Shown one piece after another: positions 15,975 to 22,885 of a stretch of 64,000 nt of DNA; positions within the stretch are counted from its first letter, which is position 1; each line of letters opens with the position of its first letter. The position numbers and the translations under genes are program-made. The notes under the pieces are model-generated. The model was not told the DNA's origin and did no database searches. It saw nothing but the letters and a program-made list of their open reading frames with translations. The DNA comes from Deltaproteobacteria bacterium HGW-Deltaproteobacteria-18 (GTDB lineage Bacteria > Desulfobacterota > Desulfovibrionia > Desulfovibrionales > Desulfomicrobiaceae): the NCBI GenBank assembly GCA_002841885.1, contig PHBE01000016.1, positions 34,290-98,289 of the forward strand, in the 5' to 3' direction.

Positions 15975-17654
15975 ATGAATATGCCCGATGGATCTTCAGC
16001 CCTGAGTTATGCCAGCCCAGTCATCGGTCCGTACACCGTAGACGGATTCATTGAGGCGGCAGGTCGTTTTCACGGGTATGCCGCACCTGGCCTCATACTG
16101 GGCGGGTTCATGGTCCATGAAGCAAGAAGCCATATCGCCGAGGGGATCCTTTTCGACGCCATTTCCGAAACCGCCTGGTGCCTGCCCGACGCCGTGCAGA
16201 TGCTGACCCCCTGCACGGTGGGTAACGGCTGGCTGCGAATTTTCAATCTCGGCCTCTACGCCGTGTCCCTGTTCGACAAATTTTCCGGAAAGGGCGTGCG
16301 GGTGGCCGTGGAGACGGACCTGCTCGAACCCTATCCGACCATTCGTGAGTGGCTTTTCAAGCTAAAGCCCAAAAAGGAGCAGGACAGTGACCGCCTGCGC
16401 GAGGAAATTCGCTTGGCCGGGGCGTCCATCTGTTCCGTAAGGGAAATCGCCTTGCGGCCCGAATTCATTGGCGGACGGGGCAAGGGCGCCATCGCGGCCT
16501 GTCCTTCCTGCGGGCAGGCCTACCCGTCCCGCGACGGTTCGGTCTGCCGTTCCTGCCGGGGCGAGTCGCCTTACGCAGGTTGGATCGGCGGTCACGATCG
16601 CCGGGAGCTGAGTTTTGACGGGCCACGGCTCAGGGTCGTCACGACCGAGGAAGCCGTGGGCGAGAAGGCCCTGCACGACATGACGTGCATAGAGCCGGGG
16701 ACGAGCAAGGACGCGGCTTTCGCCCGCGGACAGATCCTCGACGTGGGCGATGTCTGCCGCCTGCAGCGCATGGGTCGCTTCGAGGTATATGTGCAGGAGG
16801 AGGGGGCCGACGAGTCCTGGGTGCACGAGGACGACGCGGCCCGCGTCATGGCCAGGGCGCTGGCCGGCGACGGCATCGACTGTTCCGGGGAGCCTCGTGA
16901 GGGGAAGGTCACCATGACCGCCGAGCGTGAGGGCCTGCTGTTCGTCAACAAGGAGGTGCTGGAGGAGTTCAACTCCGTCCCCGGGGTCATGTGCGCCACC
17001 CGTCACGCCTGCAGTGTGGTTGGGAAAGGGCAGCAGATCGCGGCCACGCGGGCCATTCCACTCTACCTCGAACGCAGCGTGCTCGATGATGTGCTGGGAG
17101 TGCTGGACGGCGGGCCGGTGCTCGAGATCCGCCCCCTGCGACGGCTCAAGGTCGGCATTCTGGTCACGGGCACGGAGGTTTTTCAGGGCCTGATCGAGGA
17201 CCGCTTCATTCCGATCATTACGGCCAAGGTGGAGGCCTACGGCTGTCCCGTTGTGGCCACGGACATCGTCCCCGACGATCGTGAGCGGATCGGCGCCGCC
17301 GTCAGGGGCATGCTCGGGCGCGGCGCGGAGCTGATCATCACAACGGCGGGCTTGTCCGTGGATCCCGGCGACGTGACCCGACTGGGTCTGGCCGACGCCG
17401 GGGTTGAGAACATGCGCTACGGCACGCCGATCCTGCCCGGCGCCATGTCGCTGCTGGCCGAAATCGGGGACGTGGAGGTCATCGGCGTTCCGGCCTGCGC
17501 GCTCTATTTCAAGACCACAAGCCTCGATATCCTGCTGCCCAGAATCCTGGCCGGGATGTCGCCAACGCGTCGCGAACTGGCCCGCCTGGGCCACGGCGGC
17601 ATGTGCATGCAGTGCAAGCGCTGCACCTACCCCAAATGCCCCTTCGGTAAGTGA
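15975..17654 (+). CDS. FmdE-type domain fused to MoeA-like molybdopterin-binding protein
   Basis: The protein has 559 residues with TAGGAG before the ATG. Residues about 25-165 resemble FmdE (GRFHGYAAPGLILGGFMVHEA, CTVGNGWLRIFNLG), ending in a zinc finger CPSC and CRSC at about 180-200. Residues about 220-540 are MoeA-like: an N-terminal region, then the MoaB/Mog fold (KVGILVTGTEVFQGLIEDRF, TTAGLSVDPGDVTRLG, VIGVPACALYFKTTSLDILL). The C-terminus GHGGMCMQCKRCTYPKCPFGK-like tail has four cysteines and is shared with the MoeA-like protein at 19024. It probably binds molybdopterin and inserts or transfers Mo or W for FdhA or Mop. The ModE-like gene follows after 8 bases. Confidence 0.85.
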   Translation: MNMPDGSSALSYASPVIGPYTVDGFIEAAGRFHGYAAPGLILGGFMVHEARSHIAEGILFDAISETAWCLPDAVQMLTPCTVGNGWLRIFNLGLYAVSLFDKFSGKGVRVAVETDLLEPYPTIREWLFKLKPKKEQDSDRLREEIRLAGASICSVREIALRPEFIGGRGKGAIAACPSCGQAYPSRDGSVCRSCRGESPYAGWIGGHDRRELSFDGPRLRVVTTEEAVGEKALHDMTCIEPGTSKDAAFARGQILDVGDVCRLQRMGRFEVYVQEEGADESWVHEDDAARVMARALAGDGIDCSGEPREGKVTMTAEREGLLFVNKEVLEEFNSVPGVMCATRHACSVVGKGQQIAATRAIPLYLERSVLDDVLGVLDGGPVLEIRPLRRLKVGILVTGTEVFQGLIEDRFIPIITAKVEAYGCPVVATDIVPDDRERIGAAVRGMLGRGAELIITTAGLSVDPGDVTRLGLADAGVENMRYGTPILPGAMSLLAEIGDVEVIGVPACALYFKTTSLDILLPRILAGMSPTRRELARLGHGGMCMQCKRCTYPKCPFGK

Positions 17655-17662
17655 GGAAGAAA

Positions 17663-18076
17663 ATGAAGACACCCACCGTTCGCATGCATCTGTGGCTGGA
17701 GTCCGGCGAGAGCGTGTACTTTGGCATGGGCCGCGTCATGCTCCTGGACAAGATCGAGGAGCATGGCTCCCTGCGCAAGGCGGCCGAGGCCTTGGGCATG
17801 TCCTACCGAGCGGCCTGGGGGAAACTCAAGGCCACCGAGGAGGCCCTGGGCCTGGTGCTGGTGGAGTCTTCGGGCACCCGACGCGGCGGGTACCGGCTGA
17901 CCGCGGACGGTCGGCGCATCCGCGAACGCTTCAGGGCCTGGTTCGAGGCTGTGGAGAAAGTCGCCGTGGACGAAGCCCGGCACATCTTCCCCGAAAGGGT
18001 GCAGAGTTTCGAAGAGAAAAGTCATTCGACCCGCAGGCCCCCGCGACTGTCCGCCGAACACCGTCCCTCCCTCTAG
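17663..18076 (+). CDS. ModE-like winged-helix regulator without molybdate-binding domain
   Basis: The protein has 137 residues. ATG 17663 is chosen because GAGGAAG precedes it; a GTG at 17651 overlapping the upstream stop is the alternative. LLDKIEEHGSLRKAAEALGMSYRAAW is the ModE/LysR-type helix-turn-helix, and residues 20-85 match the ModE N-terminal domain. The paired molbindin (MOP) domains that sense molybdate in ModE are absent; the C-terminus is a short charged tail. It may sense metal through a partner or act constitutively. It is translationally close to the FmdE-MoeA gene and is likely the local regulator of these Mo/W genes. Confidence 0.82.
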   Translation: MKTPTVRMHLWLESGESVYFGMGRVMLLDKIEEHGSLRKAAEALGMSYRAAWGKLKATEEALGLVLVESSGTRRGGYRLTADGRRIRERFRAWFEAVEKVAVDEARHIFPERVQSFEEKSHSTRRPPRLSAEHRPSL

Positions 18077-18095
18077 CGGTCGCTTTTGCAGCGGA

Positions 18096-18497
18096 TCAGT
18101 GATGGTGTCCGCTGCAGACCTGCAGTTCTTCAAGCTCGTGATGATTCTCGTTGCATTCGTCCGTTCCCTCCGGATTGCGGATCAGTTGCAGCTCACGATT
18201 CTCCATGGCTTCAAGGGCGTAGGCCGCTGTCATGCCCGTTCCGCAGTATCGGGTCACGGCCTCGTCGGCGAGTATCTTGAACGCATCCTCCCCGATTTTT
18301 CCGGTAATGACGGCCTCGCAGTTGTGTTCGAGGATCACCCGGGCAAGAGCCTGGTCTGACCCTTGTCTGGGTACGTGGGGCAGTGCTGTGCAGAGCATGG
18401 TTTCCGTGTCCACTATGAGCAGACAGGGAGTTTGGGCGAATTCGCCGAAGACGAGGCTGCTCAGGGATTCTCCGGCGGCGGTGACTGCTATGTTCAT
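18096..18497 (-). CDS. NifX/NifB-type Fe-Mo cofactor-binding domain protein
   Basis: The protein has 133 residues from the ATG at 18497 (GGAGAA upstream). MNIAVTAAGESLSSLVFGEF, IVDTE, VITGKIGEDAFKIL and YCGTGMTAAYALEAM are the features of the dinitrogenase iron-molybdenum cofactor family, an RNase H-like fold that binds metal clusters. The C-terminus is rich in Cys, Glu and His (VCSGHHH), suggesting an added metal site. No nitrogenase genes are nearby; Desulfovibrio relatives bind Mo-Fe or Mo-Cu clusters. It converges on the ModE-like gene. Confidence 0.88.
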   Translation of the reverse strand: MNIAVTAAGESLSSLVFGEFAQTPCLLIVDTETMLCTALPHVPRQGSDQALARVILEHNCEAVITGKIGEDAFKILADEAVTRYCGTGMTAAYALEAMENRELQLIRNPEGTDECNENHHELEELQVCSGHHH

Positions 18498-19023
18498 GAG
18501 TTCTCCTTGAATGTTTTGATGGCAGAGACAAGCATTTATTGTGCCTTTTTGGACATATGTCGAGGCCCAAACGATCTGGGAACCTATGCCCTGTCTGAAA
18601 TGGCGGTTCATGAACTCACGCTGAAATCATGCAGGAGTATTGTGTCATTTTATCCCATTTTCCGTGTTTTGGGTGGTTCGATTTGGGACAATTCAGCAGA
18701 GGGCCGTCACGAATAAACTTGAATGAGTGACCGATGTTTTGCTTTGAAAAGTTATATTTTGAATTAAATCGGTGTGTTAAAATTTTTTTAAGCGATAATT
18801 CAACCACATTGGCCTTGTTTTTGCCTTTATGCGTCGATATGCCTCCTGTGACATAGTAATTTCGCTTGACTGCCTGACCCATGATTCCGACTGGATGCGG
18901 TCGTGGCAGGGATGCAGATTAATGCATGATCATAGGTGGTTGAGGTTCCTCAGGTCTTAAAATATGTCAAAAATGACATGTTTTAACTTTAAAATGCCAA
19001 TCGAGATATATTTTGGACATGCG
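18498..19023. other. intergenic gap, partly AT-rich
   Basis: About 525 bases. Contains GACATATGTC at about 18553 and an AT-rich stretch from 18700 to 18960. An 88-codon minus-strand frame at 18616-18882 has no ribosome site or recognisable family. The operator-like palindrome at 18964-18979 closes the region. Confidence 0.5.
18964..18979. promoter_or_regulatory. candidate operator ATGTCA-N4-TGACAT, second copy
   Basis: ATGTCAAAAATGACAT is a perfect inverted repeat 45 bases before the MoeA-like start at 19024. It shares both half-sites with 3091-3106. The first ATG of the open frame lies inside it, which is a reason to place the true start downstream. Confidence 0.45.
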
Positions 19024-20046
19024 ATGAAAGCCATCCCCGTTGAAGAAGCAGTCGGCACCGTTCTTTGTCATGACATAACCCGCATCGTTCCCGGAGAGGC
19101 CAAGGGGCCTGCCTTTCGGCGCGGACACATTGTCGGTCCGCATGACATTTCCACATTGCTCGATATCGGCAAGGCCCATCTTTACGTTTTCGATCCCAGG
19201 GACGGCTACGTCCACGAGGATGAATGCGCCCTGCGCCTGGCACGGGCCGCCGCCGGTCAGGGCATCGTCATCAGTTCGCCGAGCGAAGGCAAGTCAACAC
19301 TCAGTGCGGCCCATGACGGCGCTCTTTCCATAGATGTAAACGGTCTTTTCCGCCTCAATTCCATAACGGACGTTACCTTTGGCACCATTCACACCGGTCA
19401 GTTCGTGAAGGCGGGCAGGGTGCTCGGGGGCACGCGGGTCATCCCGCTGGCGGTGCCCGAGGAGCTTTTGCAGGAGGCCGAAGGCGTCTGTCGCGAGCAT
19501 GCTCCGCTCATCGAGGTGCGGCCCCTGAAACCCGCACGCGTCGGCGTGGTGACCACAGGCAGCGAGGTCTTCACCGGGCGCATCAAGGACGGGTTTGGAC
19601 CGGTGCTCAGGAAGAAATTCGAGGCCCTTGGATCCACCGTTCTGGATCAGGTTTTCGTCTCGGACCAGGTCGAGATGACAGTCCAGGCCATTATGGGCCT
19701 CAAGGAGCGGGGCGCTGATTTCATCGCCGTCACCGGCGGCATGAGCGTCGACCCCGACGACCAGACTCCCGCAGCCATCAGGGCGACCGGAGCCCGGGTC
19801 GTTTCCTACGGCGCCCCCACCTATCCCGGCGCCATGTTCATGCTTGCCTATCTGGATGACGTACCCGTGGTCGGACTGCCGGGATGCGTCATGTACTACA
19901 AAGCCAGTATTTTCGATCTGATCGTGCCCCGTCTGCTGACCGGGGAGCGTTTGGAGCGGAAGGATATTGTTGCGTTCGGCCACGGAGGTCTTTGCGAAAG
20001 CTGCCCCAGTTGCCATTACCCGGCCTGCGGCTTCGGCAAACTCTAA
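19024..20046 (+). CDS. MoeA-like molybdopterin-binding protein with Cys-rich tail
   Basis: The protein has 340 residues. The frame opens at 18964, but that ATG lies in an operator-like palindrome; ATG 19024 begins MKAIPVEEAVGTVLCHDITR, the usual MoeA N-terminus, though its ribosome site is weak. The MoaB/Mog fold appears as RVGVVTTGSEVFTGRIKDGF, VTGGMSVDPDDQTPAAI and VPVVGLPGCVMYYKASIFDL. The C-terminal tail (GHGGLCESCPSC then YPACGFGKL) has four cysteines and matches the tail of the FmdE-MoeA fusion. In E. coli MoeA inserts molybdate into MPT. The gene is 54 bases before mop and probably serves Mop. Confidence 0.88.
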   Translation: MKAIPVEEAVGTVLCHDITRIVPGEAKGPAFRRGHIVGPHDISTLLDIGKAHLYVFDPRDGYVHEDECALRLARAAAGQGIVISSPSEGKSTLSAAHDGALSIDVNGLFRLNSITDVTFGTIHTGQFVKAGRVLGGTRVIPLAVPEELLQEAEGVCREHAPLIEVRPLKPARVGVVTTGSEVFTGRIKDGFGPVLRKKFEALGSTVLDQVFVSDQVEMTVQAIMGLKERGADFIAVTGGMSVDPDDQTPAAIRATGARVVSYGAPTYPGAMFMLAYLDDVPVVGLPGCVMYYKASIFDLIVPRLLTGERLERKDIVAFGHGGLCESCPSCHYPACGFGKL

Positions 20047-20100
20047 CGTCGCCACGCAGATTCTGTTCGGACATTCACATTGTTATTTGGAGGAACTGGA

Positions 20101-22818
20101 ATGATTAAGAAGCAAATTGTGGTCAATGGCATCCCAAGGAACCTGGTGGTCGATGCGGAAGACACCCTGGTCAATGTGATCAGGAAGAGCATCGGCCTGA
20201 CCGGTACCAAGGTCGGCTGCGGCGAAGGCCAGTGCGGCGCTTGCAGCGTAATCATGGACGGCAAGGTCGTGCGCGCCTGCGCGACCAAGATGAAACGCGT
20301 CGATGACGGCGCTCAAATCATCACCATCGAAGGCATCGGCACTCCGGCCAACCCGCACCCGCTGCAGCTCGCCTGGATGCTCCACGGCGCTGCCCAATGC
20401 GGATTCTGCTCTCCCGGTTTCATCGTTTCCGCCAAGGGCCTGCTGGATACCAATCCCAGCCCGACCCGCGACGAAGTCCGCGACTGGTTTCAGAAGCATC
20501 GCAACGCCTGTCGCTGCACCGGCTACAAGCCGCTGGTGGACGCCGTCATGGACGCGGCCAAGGTGCTGCGTGGCGAGAAGAGCGCGGCCGACCTCGAATT
20601 CAAGATGCCTGCCGATGGCAGTGTCTGGGGCACCCGCTACCCCCGTCCTTCGGCCATGGCCAAGGTCACCGGCACCCTGGATTTCGGCGCTGATCTGGGC
20701 CTGAAGCTGCCCGCCGGCACCCTGCAGTGCGCCATGGTGCAGGCCGAAGTGTCCCACGCCAAGATCCTGTCCATCGACACCACCGAAGCCGAGAAGATGC
20801 CCGGCGTCTTCAAGGTCGTCACCCACAAGGATGTGAAGGGCAAGAACCGCATCACCGGCCTGATCACCTTTCCCACCAACAAGGGTGACGGATGGGATCG
20901 TCCGATCCTGTGCGACGAGAAGATTTTCCAGTACGGTGACGCCATCGCCATCGTCTGCGCCGACACGGAAGAGCAGGCCAAGGCCGCTGCCAAGGCCGTC
21001 AAGGTTGAAATCGAGCAGCTGCCCGAATACATGAGCGCTCCTGCGGCCATGGCCGAGGACGCCATCGAGATTCATCCCGGCACGCCCAACGTCTACTACA
21101 TCCAGAAGATCGCCAAGGGCGCGGAAACAAAACCCATCTTCGATAAAGCCGATGTGGTGGTCGAAGGAAGTTACTATACCTCGCGCCAGCCCCATCTGCC
21201 CATCGAGCCCGATTGCGGCTTTGCCTATATCGATGACGAAGGAAAGCTGATCATCCACTCCAAGTCCATCGGTCTGCACCTGCATCTTTACATGATCGCT
21301 CCGGGTCTCGGCCTGGAACCCGATCAGCTGCACCTGGTCCAGAACCCCGCAGGCGGCACCTTCGGCTACAAGTTCAGCCCGACCCTGGAAGCCTTGGTCG
21401 GCGCCGCCGCCCTGGCTACCGGTCGTCCCGTGAATCTGGTGTACGACTATCGTCAGCAGCAGGCCTACACCGGCAAGCGCTCTCCGTTCTGGACCAACGT
21501 GCGTCTGGCTTCCACAAAGGACGGCAAGCTGCTTGGCATGGAAACCGACTGGACCGTCGACCATGGCCCGTACTCCGAGTTCGGTGACCTGCTGACTCTG
21601 CGCGGAGCCCAGTACATCGGTGCCGGTTATGATATCGCCAGCATTCGCGGCGAAGGCCGAACTGTCTGCACCAACCACTGCTGGGGCGCAGCGTTCCGCG
21701 GTTACGGCGCTCCCGAATCCGAGTTCCCGTCCGAGACCCTGATGGACGAACTGGCCGAAAAGCTGGGCCTGGATCCTTTCGAGCTGCGCTACAAGAACGT
21801 CTACCGCAAGGGTTCCACCACCCCCACGGGCCAGGATCCTGAGGTGTACAGCCTGCCCGAGATGTTCGACATCATGCGGCCCAAGTACGAGGAAGCCAAG
21901 AAGCGCGCTGCCGCTGCCTCCACCGACGAAGTCAAGCGCGGCGTGGGCATTGCCCTGGGCGTTTACGGCGCAGGCCTTGACGGTGCCGACTCCGCCGCCG
22001 CCGATGCCGAACTGATGTCCGACGGTACCGTCACCATCTACGACTGCTGGCAGGATCACGGTCAGGGCGCCGACATGGGCACCCTGGGCACGGCTCACGA
22101 GGCCTTGAAGCCCCTGGGCATCACGCCTGACAAGATCCGTCTGGTCATGAACGACACCCGCGTGGCCCCCAACACCGGTCCCGCCGGCGGCAGCCGCTCC
22201 CAGGTCATGGGCGGTCAGGCCATCATCAACGCCTGCGAGCAGCTGCTCAAGGCCATGAAGAAGCCCTCCGGCGGATTCCGTACCTACAATGAGATGGTCG
22301 CCGAAAAGCTGCCCACGAAGTATAACGGCAAATGGACCGCTCCGGCCAAGGACTGCGACGCCAATGGTCAGGGCAGCCCCTTCTGCTGCTACATGTACGG
22401 CCTGTTCCTGTCCGAGGTGGCCGTTGAAGTAGCCACCGGCAAGACCACTGTCGAAAAGATGGCCATTGTCGGCGATATCGGCAAGGTCAACAACTACTCT
22501 CTGGTCGACGGTCAGATCTACGGCGGCGTGGCCCAGGGCATCGGCCTGGCGCTGACCGAGGATTACGAGGATCTGAAGAAGCATGCCACCATGCGCGGTG
22601 CAGGCATCCCCTATATCAAGGATATCCCGGACTCCATGGACATCACCTACGTGGAAACTCCGCGTGCCGACGGTCCTTTCGGCGCCTCCGGTGTCGGTGA
22701 AATGCCTCTGACCGCTCCTCACGCCGCGGTCCTTAACGCCGTGTACAACGCCTGCGGCGCTCGTCTGCGCGAGATTCCCGCACTGCCGGAGAAAATCCTG
22801 GCTGCAATGAAGAAATAA
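20101..22818 (+). CDS. mop: molybdenum aldehyde oxidoreductase (xanthine oxidase family)
   Basis: The protein has 905 residues from the ATG at 20101 (TTTGGAGG upstream), nearly identical in length to D. gigas Mop (907). There are two [2Fe-2S] domains: plant-type CGEGQCGACSV near 40-48 and the second with CGFCSPGF near 100 and CRCTGY near 137-142. The Mo domains contain GGTFGYKF, WGAAFRGYGAPESEFPSE and PFGASGVGEMPL, the last holding the active-site Glu. There is no FAD domain, as in D. gigas. It oxidises aldehydes to acids with molybdopterin-cytosine dinucleotide. Mop is monomeric or homodimeric and cytoplasmic. It is terminated separately from the operon that follows. Confidence 0.97.
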   Translation: MIKKQIVVNGIPRNLVVDAEDTLVNVIRKSIGLTGTKVGCGEGQCGACSVIMDGKVVRACATKMKRVDDGAQIITIEGIGTPANPHPLQLAWMLHGAAQCGFCSPGFIVSAKGLLDTNPSPTRDEVRDWFQKHRNACRCTGYKPLVDAVMDAAKVLRGEKSAADLEFKMPADGSVWGTRYPRPSAMAKVTGTLDFGADLGLKLPAGTLQCAMVQAEVSHAKILSIDTTEAEKMPGVFKVVTHKDVKGKNRITGLITFPTNKGDGWDRPILCDEKIFQYGDAIAIVCADTEEQAKAAAKAVKVEIEQLPEYMSAPAAMAEDAIEIHPGTPNVYYIQKIAKGAETKPIFDKADVVVEGSYYTSRQPHLPIEPDCGFAYIDDEGKLIIHSKSIGLHLHLYMIAPGLGLEPDQLHLVQNPAGGTFGYKFSPTLEALVGAAALATGRPVNLVYDYRQQQAYTGKRSPFWTNVRLASTKDGKLLGMETDWTVDHGPYSEFGDLLTLRGAQYIGAGYDIASIRGEGRTVCTNHCWGAAFRGYGAPESEFPSETLMDELAEKLGLDPFELRYKNVYRKGSTTPTGQDPEVYSLPEMFDIMRPKYEEAKKRAAAASTDEVKRGVGIALGVYGAGLDGADSAAADAELMSDGTVTIYDCWQDHGQGADMGTLGTAHEALKPLGITPDKIRLVMNDTRVAPNTGPAGGSRSQVMGGQAIINACEQLLKAMKKPSGGFRTYNEMVAEKLPTKYNGKWTAPAKDCDANGQGSPFCCYMYGLFLSEVAVEVATGKTTVEKMAIVGDIGKVNNYSLVDGQIYGGVAQGIGLALTEDYEDLKKHATMRGAGIPYIKDIPDSMDITYVETPRADGPFGASGVGEMPLTAPHAAVLNAVYNACGARLREIPALPEKILAAMKK

Positions 22819-22833
22819 TGACCTGGTCAACCT

Positions 22834-22867
22834 CCCTCCGGGCGCTTTTGCGCCCGGAGGGCTTTTT
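22834..22867 (+). terminator. strong intrinsic terminator after mop
   Basis: CCCTCCGGGCGC (22834-22845) pairs perfectly with GCGCCCGGAGGG (22850-22861) over a TTTT loop and is followed by C and six T. It separates mop from the next operon, whose first gene starts 18 bases later. Confidence 0.92.
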
Positions 22868-22885
22868 TATTTTCAAGGAGTAGGC

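Noticed and set aside
15745..15976. Two overlapping 71-72 codon minus-strand frames
   Set aside because: Lie over the divergent regulatory gap, with no start site or family.
18616..18882. An 88-codon minus-strand frame upstream of the MoeA-like gene
   Set aside because: No ribosome site, no known family and AT-rich noncoding context.
20083..22830. A 915-codon open frame on the minus strand opposite mop
   Set aside because: Mirror of a high-GC coding sequence; it has no ribosome site, composition is His/Gly/Gln-rich artefact, and mop itself is certain.
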